Positions 40,570-48,752 of a stretch of DNA of 64,000 nt are shown here, piece after piece (position 1 is the first letter of the stretch; each line of letters starts with the position of its first letter). Source of the DNA: Tamaricihabitans halophyticus (lineage in GTDB: Bacteria > Actinomycetota > Actinomycetes > Mycobacteriales > Pseudonocardiaceae); assembly GCF_004340875.1 (NCBI RefSeq), contig NZ_SLXQ01000012.1:62001-126000 (forward strand). The letters run 5' to 3'. Under the pieces are notes generated by a model. The model did no database searches. It saw only the letters and a program-made list of their open reading frames with translations, and was not told where the DNA came from. A program made the position numbers and the translations under genes.

Positions 40570-42045
40570 GTGAGTCGGATACTTGTCGTCGGTGCCGGCA
40601 GTGCCGGGTGTGTCGTCGCCGCCCGGCTGAGTGCGGACCCCGAACACGAGGTCGTACTGCTCGAGGCAGGGCCGGATCACGCTGGCACCGACACCGGCCG
40701 GGCGCTGGCATCGGTGAACTGGATCGACGCGATGGGCGCTGGCGCGGCGTTCGACCCCGAGCTGCGGGCCACCCGGCTCGCTACCGATCAGCCGCGCGGC
40801 TACCACCGTGGTCGCGGGCTCGGCGGATCCGGCGCGGTGAACGCCATGCTGGCCCTGCCTGGGCTACCAAGCGACTACGACCGGATGGCGCGTGATTACC
40901 GGCTACCCGACTGGACCTGGCAGCGAGTCGAACCGACGTTCACCGCGTTGCAGGGCGATCTGCGGCGCTCGCCAGAATGCGACTACACGCCGGTGGACCT
41001 CGCGCTGGTCGGTTCCGCTGGCCAGCTTGGCCTGCGCCAGGACATCGACACGTTCTCCTCGCCGGCCGACGGGGCCGGCGGCCTGTGGCGCACCGCCGAT
41101 CGCACCGGCCGGCGCTCCAGTCGGGAGCTTTACCTGGATCCCTACCGCGATCGGTCGAACCTCAAGGTGCGCACCACCGCGAAGGTCGACCGGCTGCTGC
41201 GGCGCGGGGTGGACGTGCACGGTGTCGTACTTGCCGATGGCAGCGAGATCGAGGCCGACGAAGTCGTGCTGTGCGCGGGAGCGATCGAGACACCGGCGAT
41301 CCTGCTGCGGAGTGAGGTCGACCGGCCAGGTATCGGCCAGGGGTTGCAGGATCATCCGGCCGCGTCGATCAAGCTAGGGCTGCGCCCCGAGTATCAGCGG
41401 GCGAATCTCGGCCTGCCATGCATCAACGCGGTGCTGCGCCTGTCTTCCTCGCACGGCAACGGTGATATCCACGTCCTGCCGATGCACGGCCCGCTGACCG
41501 AATCCACGCCACCGCACCACGGCGTGCTCATGGCCGCGGTGATGTCCGTCCGCTCCCGCGGCGAAGTGCGGCTCGACCCGGACCATCCATCGGGGCCGCC
41601 GATCGTCGCCGAGCGGATGCTGACCGACGAACGGGATCGGGCGGTCATGCGTGAAGCGATCGACGTTGTCCGGCGACTGTTGGGTACTCCCGCGTTCACC
41701 GAGATCGTCGAGGCCGCCTATATCGACAACGATGGCACTCCGGTTGCGGCGCTCGATGATCCCCGCGTATACCAGGATTGGCTGACCACCTCCGTTGGGG
41801 ATTACTTCCACGTCGTCGGCACCGCGCGGATGGGCAGCGAGGATGACCCCGGCGCGGTCGTCGACCAGCTCGGCCTCGTGCATGGGATCAACCACGTGCG
41901 GGTCATCGATTGCTCGGTGTTGCCCGAGGTGCCCAGCGCGAACACCCACCTGCCCGTTGTCATGGTCGCCGAACGACTCAGCGCGGCGTTGCGCGCCGAC
42001 CTGGGATCGTCGACCGTGCAACCGAAACACGCCCGCAGCGAGTAA
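40570..42045 (+). CDS. GMC-family FAD oxidoreductase, MftG-like
   Basis: 491 residues. FAD fold SRILVVGAGSAGCVVAARLS, GMC signature RGRGLGGSGAVNAMLALPGLPSDYD, and C-terminal catalytic region FHVVGTARMGSEDDPGAVVDQ with VPSANTHLPVVMVAERLS. The short N-terminal half and LPGLPSDYD segment are reminiscent of MftG, the mycofactocin-linked GMC enzyme that passes electrons to the respiratory chain. GTG 40570 lies 31 bases after the MftD-like gene, so the two form an operon. The alternative is a stand-alone choline/alcohol dehydrogenase. Confidence 0.82.
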   Translation: MSRILVVGAGSAGCVVAARLSADPEHEVVLLEAGPDHAGTDTGRALASVNWIDAMGAGAAFDPELRATRLATDQPRGYHRGRGLGGSGAVNAMLALPGLPSDYDRMARDYRLPDWTWQRVEPTFTALQGDLRRSPECDYTPVDLALVGSAGQLGLRQDIDTFSSPADGAGGLWRTADRTGRRSSRELYLDPYRDRSNLKVRTTAKVDRLLRRGVDVHGVVLADGSEIEADEVVLCAGAIETPAILLRSEVDRPGIGQGLQDHPAASIKLGLRPEYQRANLGLPCINAVLRLSSSHGNGDIHVLPMHGPLTESTPPHHGVLMAAVMSVRSRGEVRLDPDHPSGPPIVAERMLTDERDRAVMREAIDVVRRLLGTPAFTEIVEAAYIDNDGTPVAALDDPRVYQDWLTTSVGDYFHVVGTARMGSEDDPGAVVDQLGLVHGINHVRVIDCSVLPEVPSANTHLPVVMVAERLSAALRADLGSSTVQPKHARSE

Positions 42046-42055
42046 GGAGAAGCCC

Positions 42056-43375
42056 GTGCCCGTACCGCCAAGTGATGGAGCGCAGCGAGCCGAGGCCCTG
42101 GCGACCTGGGATCGCGCCCGAGCCGTCGTGCCAAGGGGAGTGTCCTCTGGGCACCGGGTTGGCTGGCAGCAGGTGTTCGTCCGCTCCTCCGGTGCTTACG
42201 TATGGGACGACAAGGACCGCCGGTACGTCGATTTCCTCAACGCGTGGGGTCCGATCGTCCTCGGCCACTGCGACGACCGGATCAACCGTGCGGCATTCGA
42301 GGCGGCGAGTACCTGTGATCTGACCGGCGTCGGCCCGCAGCCGGGCGAGGCGCAGCTGGCCGAAACCATCTGCGAGGTCATGCCTTCGGCCGAGAAGGTG
42401 GTCTTTTGCACCTCCGGTACCGATGCCACCATGCACGCGGTTCATCTTGCCCGTGCGGCGACCGGGCGACTCAAGGTCCTGAAATTCCACGGCACCTACC
42501 ACGGCTGGAACGACCACGTCGCGGTTGGCAGCTCGCGCAAGGACCTCACTCCCGGCACCCCGCTGAACACCCCAAATGGTGGCGGTCTGCACCCGGCCGT
42601 CGTCGACGATGTGGTGGTCGTGGAGTGGAACGACGAAGCGGGGTTGCGGGCCGCGTTCGACCAGTTCGGCGATCAGCTGGCGGCGGCTTTCGCCGAAGGG
42701 TACGTGCACAGCTTCGGCTGCGTGCCAGCCGCGCCTGGCTTCCTTGAGCTGTTGCGTGAGTTGTGCACCCGCAACGGCGTCGTCATGGTCATGGATGAGG
42801 TCAAGACCGGATTTCGCGCCGCGATCGGCGGGTACCAGTCCATCCACGGAGTCGTCCCGGACCTCACCGCGTTCGGCAAGGCGGTCGCAAATGGATACTC
42901 GCTCGCCGGGTTGGCCGGCATCGATGACCTGATGGGGCACCTCGGCGCGTACAGCAAGAGCGAAGCGACCGTGGACGGCACCTACAACGCATCGCCTTAC
43001 GCGCTTGGGGCGGCGAACAAGACCCTGGAGATCATGCGGACCGAGGACGTGTTCGGCACTCTCTACGCCCGTGGTGACCAGCTGCGCAAGGGGATTCAGA
43101 AGTCGATCGACAGCCTGGGCGTGCCGGCTACCGTCACCGGGCTTGGTTCGGAGTGGTGCGTGTACTTCCGGTCCGAGCCGCCAGTCAACTTCCGCCAAGC
43201 GATGGAATCCGACGCGGATATGTACGCCAAGTACCACAGCGCGCTGCTGGCCCAGGGTGTGCTCGAGCCCGCCTTCCCGACCGGCGATCGACGGCTCAAC
43301 GCGGCCACCACGGAGGCCGATATCGACTTCGCGCTGGAGTGTGTGCATAACGCGCTCACCGCCGCCATTTCCTGA
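42056..43375 (+). CDS. class-III aminotransferase (glutamate-1-semialdehyde aminomutase-like)
   Basis: 439 residues. Family marks are PRGVSSGHRVGWQQVFVRSSGAYVWDDKDRRYVDFL, VVFCTSGTDATMHAVHLARAATGR, KFHGTYHGWNDH, VMVMDEVKTGFR and the PLP lysine in TAFGKAVANGYSLAGLAG. GTG 42056 is 11 bases past the preceding stop with AAGGAG. The N-terminus resembles HemL, but operon context with two flavoenzymes makes a biosynthetic HemL role unlikely. It may transaminate the aldehyde or keto product of the upstream oxidases, or act as a PLP lyase such as the aminophosphonate enzymes of the same fold. Confidence 0.88.
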   Translation: MPVPPSDGAQRAEALATWDRARAVVPRGVSSGHRVGWQQVFVRSSGAYVWDDKDRRYVDFLNAWGPIVLGHCDDRINRAAFEAASTCDLTGVGPQPGEAQLAETICEVMPSAEKVVFCTSGTDATMHAVHLARAATGRLKVLKFHGTYHGWNDHVAVGSSRKDLTPGTPLNTPNGGGLHPAVVDDVVVVEWNDEAGLRAAFDQFGDQLAAAFAEGYVHSFGCVPAAPGFLELLRELCTRNGVVMVMDEVKTGFRAAIGGYQSIHGVVPDLTAFGKAVANGYSLAGLAGIDDLMGHLGAYSKSEATVDGTYNASPYALGAANKTLEIMRTEDVFGTLYARGDQLRKGIQKSIDSLGVPATVTGLGSEWCVYFRSEPPVNFRQAMESDADMYAKYHSALLAQGVLEPAFPTGDRRLNAATTEADIDFALECVHNALTAAIS

Positions 43376-43434
43376 CGCGAGCACACCCTGAGCCTGCCGG
43401 GCGGAAGTCGGCCCGGCAGGGCACACTGGCATGC

Positions 43435-44304
43435 GTGGCTCCGGTGATCGAGTTCGAGGCACGGCGAGGCCGGCTGTTCGGCCTCGCCTACCGGTTGTTG
43501 GGTTCCGTGGAGGAAGCCGAGGACGCCGTCCAGGACGCTTACCTTCGCTGGGACCGAACCGACCGCGCCACCATCGAGCACCCGGACGCGTGGCTGACCA
43601 AGGTCGTCACCAATCTGTGCCTGACCCGCCTGACCGCGGCCCGCGCCACCCGCGAGCAGTACATCGGCGAATGGCTGCCCGCTCCGGTGCCGACCGACCA
43701 GCTCGGTCCACTGGAGACGGTCGAGCAACGCGACTCGGTCTCTTTCGCCATGTTGGCACTGCTGGAACGGCTGACTCCGCCGGAACGCGCCGTCTTCGTG
43801 TTACGCGAGGCGTTCGGCTACGGACACCGCGATATCGCGGAAGTCATGGGGCTCTCCGAAGCGAACTGCCGGCAGCTGCACCGGCGCGCGGCCAAGCATC
43901 TCGCCGACCGCAAGCCCCGGTTCCAACCCGCCCGCGAAACCCGCGAACGGCTCGCCGCGCGCTTCCTTTCCGCCGCCCAGAGTGGTGACCTGCGTGCCCT
44001 CGAGGATCTGCTCGCCGCTGATGTCACGTCCTGGGCCGACAGTAACGGGCGGCTGCCGATGGCCCGCCGGCCCGTCATCGGCCGTGACCGGGTCGTCCGC
44101 TACTTCACCGGCGCCTGGCGCAAGGCGCCGGGCAACCTGGAGTTCACCTGTACCGAGGTCAACGGCGGCACCGCGATCGCCGTGCACGCTGGTGGTCTGC
44201 TCGCCGTGCTCGCGCTCGAGTTCGACGGCGAGGCGATCGCCGCTGTGCGCATCGTCGCGAATCCGGCCAAGTTGTCACATTTGCGGGTGCCTGCCAGTCC
44301 CTAA
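43435..44304 (+). CDS. ECF RNA polymerase sigma factor, ECF41/SigJ-type with SnoaL-like C-domain
   Basis: 289 residues. Region 2 is FEARRGRLFGLAYRLLGSVEEAEDAVQDAYLRW, region 4 is LERLTPPERAVFVLREAFGYGHRDIAEVMGLSEANCRQLHRRA, and the NTF2/SnoaL-like extension runs from about residue 165. ECF41 members usually carry a DGGGK motif in the linker or extension and NPDKL near the end: here the latter is NPAKL and the former appears as DSNGR. The extension controls core binding in characterised members. GTG 43435. It lies upstream of an NAD-binding protein gene, six bases apart, its probable target. Confidence 0.9.
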   Translation: MAPVIEFEARRGRLFGLAYRLLGSVEEAEDAVQDAYLRWDRTDRATIEHPDAWLTKVVTNLCLTRLTAARATREQYIGEWLPAPVPTDQLGPLETVEQRDSVSFAMLALLERLTPPERAVFVLREAFGYGHRDIAEVMGLSEANCRQLHRRAAKHLADRKPRFQPARETRERLAARFLSAAQSGDLRALEDLLAADVTSWADSNGRLPMARRPVIGRDRVVRYFTGAWRKAPGNLEFTCTEVNGGTAIAVHAGGLLAVLALEFDGEAIAAVRIVANPAKLSHLRVPASP

Positions 44305-44309
44305 CTGGT

Positions 44310-45017
44310 ATGACACCAATCCTTGTTACCGGCGGCACCGGCACGCTCGGCCGCGCGGTGGTGCGGGAGCTGACCACGGCCGGCCAGGATGTGCGGGTGC
44401 TGAGCCGCCGCACCGGCGGCGATCTCGTCACCGGCCGCGGGCTTGATGCCGCGCTACGCGACGCCGATACCGTGCTGCACCTCGCCACCACACTGCGCGG
44501 CGGTCGCGACGTGACCGCCACCCGCAACCTGGTCGACGCCGCCACCGACGTCCGGCACCTGGTATTCGTCTCGATCGTCGGGATCGACCGCATCCCCTTC
44601 GGCTACTACCTCGGCAAACTCGCCGCCGAGCGGATCGTGACCGAGCGCCCGCACACGATCCTGCGGGCGACCCAGTTTCACGACCTCATCCGCACGCTGC
44701 TCGCGGGTGCGGCCACGCTGCCGGTCATGCCGGTGCCGGCGGTAAGGGCCCAACCCGTCGATGTCCGCGACGTTGCCGTTCGCCTCGCCGAGCTGGCGAG
44801 CGGCGAACCGCGTGGCAGAGCGCCGGATTTCGGCGGCCCCGAGGTCAAGACCTTCCGCGAGCTGGCGGGGGAGTACCTGCACGCCACCGGAAAGCGTCGC
44901 CGTGTGGTCGACCTGTCCTTGCCCGGCCGGGCCTTCGGCGGTTTCCGCGACGGCGCCAACCTCGTGCCCGGCAACCCGGCGGGCACTGTCACATTCGAGG
45001 AGTACCTCACGTCATGA
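44310..45017 (+). CDS. NmrA/atypical SDR NAD(P)-binding protein
   Basis: 235 residues. ILVTGGTGTLGRAVVRELTTAGQDVRVLSR is the N-terminal Rossmann signature. The downstream YYLGKLAAERIV supplies a YxxxK-like pair, and VDVRDVAVRLAELASG is a common feature of this subgroup. Such proteins frequently accompany ECF41 sigma factors and may reduce quinones or small carbonyls. It overlaps the next gene by four bases (ATGA). Confidence 0.85.
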   Translation: MTPILVTGGTGTLGRAVVRELTTAGQDVRVLSRRTGGDLVTGRGLDAALRDADTVLHLATTLRGGRDVTATRNLVDAATDVRHLVFVSIVGIDRIPFGYYLGKLAAERIVTERPHTILRATQFHDLIRTLLAGAATLPVMPVPAVRAQPVDVRDVAVRLAELASGEPRGRAPDFGGPEVKTFRELAGEYLHATGKRRRVVDLSLPGRAFGGFRDGANLVPGNPAGTVTFEEYLTS

Positions 45018-45451
45018 TCCGTGCCGGACTGATCTTCCTCGCCGTGGCACAGGGTGCCGCTGGACTGATCCAGCTGTTCACGCCGAAGTTCTTCTACGAC
45101 GATTTCCCCACCTCGGCCACCCCGTGGGTGTCGCTGTTGCCGCCGTACAACGAGCACCTGATGCGCGACGTCGGTGCGCTGACTCTCGCCTATGTGCTGG
45201 TGCTGGCCGCAGCCGCGATCTGGCCGGAACCGAAGCTGGTGCGGGTGGCACTGGCGGCGAACCTGATGTTCACCGTGCCGCACTTCGTCTTCCACGCCAC
45301 GCATCTGGACAACTACCCCGTCGGTTCGGCGATCGGGCAGACCATCGCGCTCGGCCTCGGGGTGCTGATACCGACGGCGCTACTCATCGTCAGCCTACGC
45401 GGGACTCGACTCCGGGAGGCTCGATCTGAGGGGACTGGGCCCCGGTCGTGA
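45014..45451 (+). CDS. small integral membrane protein
   Basis: 145 residues with four hydrophobic segments (LIFLAVAQGAAGLIQLF, LTLAYVLVLAAAAIW, VALAANLMFTVPHFVFH, TIALGLGVLIPTALLIV). Topology is DoxX-like but without a confident family match. ATGA overlap with the preceding gene indicates an ECF-controlled operon. Its end overlaps the convergent DUF2306-like gene by 57 bases. Confidence 0.75.
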   Translation: MIRAGLIFLAVAQGAAGLIQLFTPKFFYDDFPTSATPWVSLLPPYNEHLMRDVGALTLAYVLVLAAAAIWPEPKLVRVALAANLMFTVPHFVFHATHLDNYPVGSAIGQTIALGLGVLIPTALLIVSLRGTRLREARSEGTGPRS

Positions 45452-46120
45452 CCGGTTTCGAGGCGGGCGCTTGCGACTGGTGCGCCGCAGCCACCACTCG
45501 GCGATGAACAGGTTCACCAGCCAGCTCACCCAGGTGGACGCTCCGATGGCCTGCGCGAACTCGGGCGATCCCGGGTCGCCAGCGAACCCACCCGGTACGA
45601 ACATGCCAAGAAACACCACCTGCCAGAGCCGGTTGGTCACGATGGAGAAGCTCAGCGCGAAGCTGCGGATCATCCACTCGCGATGGTCGGCGAACCGGCG
45701 GGCGCGCGCCATCCGGTAGCCCGCGATCGTGCAGGCCAGCCAGAGCACGGCCAGAGTCGTGTTGGCCACCTCCTGGTTCGCGCCGAACTCGCCGCGCCAG
45801 GTGAACCACAGGGAGGCGATCCCCGCGGGCAACACACCGAGGAACACGTACAACTGCCCGCTCCACCGGTGCACCGCCGGGTACCGGGTGCGCAACCACG
45901 GCCACACCTGTAGGCACGCGGTGCACAACGCCACCGAACCGAAGAAGATGTGCAGCACCAGTGTCGCGTAGTGCCCCGGAAACCGCGGCTCGACCCGCGA
46001 CTGGCTCGGGTCGAGCCCAAGATACGGCGGCAGCGTGAACGCGAGGAACGCGATCGTGCCCACCAAGAGCGGCCCGACCCAGGGGCGCCGCAGGATTGGC
46101 CTGGATACACGCGAAGTCAT
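45395..46120 (-). CDS. DUF2306-like membrane protein
   Basis: 241 residues, about six helices. HRWSGQLYVFLGVLPAGIASLWF and ARRFADHREWMIRSFALSFSIVTNRLWQ carry the conserved His/Arg pattern of DUF2306 proteins, which may bind haem or quinone, though no function is established. Convergent with the preceding operon, with 3' overlap. Confidence 0.8.
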   Translation of the reverse strand: MTSRVSRPILRRPWVGPLLVGTIAFLAFTLPPYLGLDPSQSRVEPRFPGHYATLVLHIFFGSVALCTACLQVWPWLRTRYPAVHRWSGQLYVFLGVLPAGIASLWFTWRGEFGANQEVANTTLAVLWLACTIAGYRMARARRFADHREWMIRSFALSFSIVTNRLWQVVFLGMFVPGGFAGDPGSPEFAQAIGASTWVSWLVNLFIAEWWLRRTSRKRPPRNRSRPGPSPLRSSLPESSPA

Positions 46121-46290
46121 GAGCTAGCCCCATCTGGTGGACTGAGTCTTCCCGCCCGATCCTTCGCCTCCGGCAGCCGAAAGCCACGCCGGCCGGCCCG
46201 ACGATTCGTGGTGGTGTTAGCCCTACCCCGCTCGGGGCATCGGGCCGCGCCGGTTTACCTGCATTTGTGCATTGTGGACGAATGGGAGAT

Positions 46291-46722
46291 TCAGTAGTCT
46301 TCGAGGGCTTGTGCGATATCCGTGATCGAGTCGAGAAAGGTCTGCGCCTGTGCTGGCTGCCAGCGGTCGAAAACCGCGTAGAGCTGGCTGATGCTTTCGG
46401 CGTAGAGCGTGTTGAACCGCTCGACGCTGGTGGCGTGGACGCGGATGGAGCGCCGGTCATTTCCGTCGGGGCGGCGCTCGATCCAGCCCTCCTTCTCCAG
46501 CCGGGTGAGCACCCCGGTCATGGTCGCCAGATGGGTGTTCGTCCGCCTGGCGAGCGCCGTCGGGGTTTGCGGCCCCTCGCGGTGGAGAACTTCGAAAACC
46601 GTGAGGTCGCTCTCCTTGAGGTATGCGGCTTCGGCGACCAAGCGGTCCCGTGCGGCAAGCGCGGTGCGGAGCCTGCGGAGCGCAAGCAGGAGTGGTTCGT
46701 TCGCATGCGGGGCAGCGTTCAC
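46291..46722 (-). CDS. MarR-family transcriptional regulator
   Basis: 143 residues from GTG 46722, which overlaps the preceding TGA (GTGA). Longer frames to 46956 run through that gene and are unlikely. HTH and wing: LKESDLTVFEVLHREGPQTPTALARRTNTHLATMTGVLTRLEKEGWIERRPDGNDRRSIRVHATS. Likely represses its own operon through the palindrome at 47387. Confidence 0.9.
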   Translation of the reverse strand: MNAAPHANEPLLLALRRLRTALAARDRLVAEAAYLKESDLTVFEVLHREGPQTPTALARRTNTHLATMTGVLTRLEKEGWIERRPDGNDRRSIRVHATSVERFNTLYAESISQLYAVFDRWQPAQAQTFLDSITDIAQALEDY

Positions 46723-47372
46723 GCGCCAAGTCTCCTTGCGATGAGGGGATACGGGGTGATCCCGACGTCGTGTAGTCGTTTCCGGACGACACTGTAGAAG
46801 CTTGGTCGCAGCACCTGGCCGGCGAGGAAGGGCACGGTCTTTCCGGGCAGCACGGCGTAGTTCATGATGAGAAACGGCGCGCCGTCGGTGAATTCGAGCA
46901 AGGTCGAGTTGTCCACGTTGAGTGCGCGCGCATACCAGTCGGAGACGGACTTCCACGCCTCGACCGCGTTCGCGGAGGTCGTATCCCCCGCGAAGTGGTT
47001 CAACAGGATCTCGCCGTCCTGCCCCTCGGTGTCGCCGAAGCGCCCGCCGTTGCTGGCCGTCATTGCCAACTCGGGTGTGGGGAAGCCGAGGTCCGCGGTG
47101 CGCTGGAGCAGAGCGTCGCGGATCGGCTCGGTCGCGTGCACGAGCAGCGCGAGGTCGTACCGCGGCCCGCCCTTGATCGGCACGATCACCTTGACTCCGA
47201 GGGCGTGCGCGGTGGTGGCGCCCTCCTCGCGGAGGGTGCTGGCGAAGTCGACGAGCCGGTTCGCGTACTCGTCACGCTGCTTGCTTGCCTTCACGAACGG
47301 GCCTCGGGTGCTCGTATCGATGTTCCAGGCCAGGTGGGTGAACCAGCCATCGAGCGGGGTATCGAAGTTCAT
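46719..47372 (-). CDS. conserved hypothetical protein
   Basis: 217 residues beginning MNFDTPLDGWFTHLAWNIDT. It has alternating beta and helical segments (VKVIVPIKGGPRYDLALLVHATEPIRDALL) that could form a ferredoxin-like alpha/beta barrel similar to EthD/Dabb proteins, but I cannot assign it. It is translationally coupled to the MarR gene and follows a palindrome, so it is probably the regulated effector of this operon. Confidence 0.65.
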   Translation of the reverse strand: MNFDTPLDGWFTHLAWNIDTSTRGPFVKASKQRDEYANRLVDFASTLREEGATTAHALGVKVIVPIKGGPRYDLALLVHATEPIRDALLQRTADLGFPTPELAMTASNGGRFGDTEGQDGEILLNHFAGDTTSANAVEAWKSVSDWYARALNVDNSTLLEFTDGAPFLIMNYAVLPGKTVPFLAGQVLRPSFYSVVRKRLHDVGITPYPLIARRLGA

Positions 47373-47386
47373 GGGATGCCTCCAGT

Positions 47387-47405
47387 TAATATGATTCTCA
47401 TATTA
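47387..47405. promoter_or_regulatory. palindromic operator TAATATGA-TTC-TCATATTA
   Basis: Perfect 8-bp arms with a 3-base centre, 14 bases before the hypothetical/MarR operon and just past the stop of the MFS gene. Typical MarR site; it would allow an internal regulated promoter. Confidence 0.7.
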
Positions 47406-47413
47406 TATGAACT

Positions 47414-48637
47414 TCATAGCAACTGCCGGTCGATGGGACGGCGTCGGGCCGGGGCGATGAGCCCGACCAGTAGCGCGGCCAGCGCGAGCGCGGCGGTCGA
47501 CCACAGTAGCGGCACTATCCCGGTGCCCTCGACCACGAGCCCGCCGACGAAAGCGCCGAAGGCGATCGATGCGGTGAACACGCCGACGTAGAGGCCGGTG
47601 ACGTGCTCCACCCGGTCCGGCGCCGAGACGGTCATCCACAGCTGCGCGCCGACCGATACCCCGCCGTAGGCCGCACCCCACAGCGCGATCGCGGGGCCGG
47701 CGACCACAGCGATCGTGCCGAACAGGGCGAAGAGCGTGAGCGCGACGGCGATTCCGGCGGCAAGTAGCAGCACCGTAAGCCGAGGGCGGCGGCCCGCGGC
47801 GGCTCCGGCCGCGAAGTTGCCGATCAACCCGAACACCCCGTAAAGCAGGAGTAGCAGCGCGACGGCGTTCGCCGACATCTCCGCCATCCCTTCCAGCGCG
47901 GGGCGGACGTAGGTGTAGGCGGCGAAGTGCGCGGTGACCAGCAGGACAACCACGATCAGCCCGCTGACAACCGCTGGCCGGGCCAGGGAACGCCGTGTGG
48001 CGGTGGTGGTCTGCTCGTCGGTCGGCGTTGGCCGACGCAGCGCCGGCAGCGCGAATATGAGCGCGGCGGCGTTGATCAGCGCCAGGACGGTGAGCGCGCC
48101 GAATGCGGCCCGCCAACCGAAGGCGTTGCCCACGAACGTGCCGAGCGGGACCCCGAGCACCGACGCGGAAGCGACCCCGCTGACGGCAAAGGACACCGCT
48201 AGGGCGATATTGCGGGGCGCGACCAGCCGGGTGGCGACCGCCGAGGCCATTCCCCATACGGCGCCCATTCCGACGCCCAGGATGATTCGCCCGATCACCA
48301 GCATGCCGAACCCGCCGGCCACGGTGGTCAGCGCGTTGCCGGCGGCGAGCACCACCATCGCGGCGGCCAGCACCATGCGCCGATCCAGGTTTCCCAGTAG
48401 TCGCGGCACCAGCGGCGCGGTGATCGCGGAGACCAGCCCGGTGATGGTCAGGCTGGCGCCGGTCGCGCCTGAGGAGATACCCAGGCCGTCGGCCATCGGG
48501 GTGAGCACCCCCACCGGCAGCATCTCGGAGGTCACCACCAGGAAGGTCGCGACGGTCAGCACGCCGACGGCGACCCATTGGGGCAGCGAGGTCCGCTCCG
48601 CGCGGACCGGATCGGAAGTAGACACAGCAGAACCCAT
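47414..48637 (-). CDS. MFS efflux transporter (Cmx/AraJ-like)
   Basis: 407 residues, 12 helices. FLVVTSEMLPVGVLTPMADGLGISSGATGASLTITGLVSAITAPLV (first half) and GMGAVWGMASAVATRLVAPRNIALAVSFAVSGVASASVLGVPLGTFVGNAFGWRAAF (antiporter motif C region) place it with drug-type antiporters. It is divergent from a LysR gene across 115 bases and may be co-transcribed with the downstream hypothetical/MarR pair. Substrate unknown. Confidence 0.9.
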   Translation of the reverse strand: MGSAVSTSDPVRAERTSLPQWVAVGVLTVATFLVVTSEMLPVGVLTPMADGLGISSGATGASLTITGLVSAITAPLVPRLLGNLDRRMVLAAAMVVLAAGNALTTVAGGFGMLVIGRIILGVGMGAVWGMASAVATRLVAPRNIALAVSFAVSGVASASVLGVPLGTFVGNAFGWRAAFGALTVLALINAAALIFALPALRRPTPTDEQTTTATRRSLARPAVVSGLIVVVLLVTAHFAAYTYVRPALEGMAEMSANAVALLLLLYGVFGLIGNFAAGAAAGRRPRLTVLLLAAGIAVALTLFALFGTIAVVAGPAIALWGAAYGGVSVGAQLWMTVSAPDRVEHVTGLYVGVFTASIAFGAFVGGLVVEGTGIVPLLWSTAALALAALLVGLIAPARRRPIDRQLL

Positions 48638-48752
48638 GCCTCTACTGCACCGTCTCCCAGCAGCTGGAACAACGCCGATTTCCGCATCGAACGATGAGTC
48701 AGGCTAATTGATAGCCGCTAGGGTAGTGGGTGTGAGCGCCAGGATTCCGACG

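Noticed and set aside
39366-42045. Mycofactocin biosynthesis cluster
   Set aside because: MftD- and MftG-like genes are present, but no MftA precursor, MftB, MftC radical SAM, MftE or MftF can be found in the window.
47403-48578. Minus-strand 391-codon frame within the MFS gene
   Set aside because: Arg-rich shadow in another frame of the 47414-48637 transporter, no start context.
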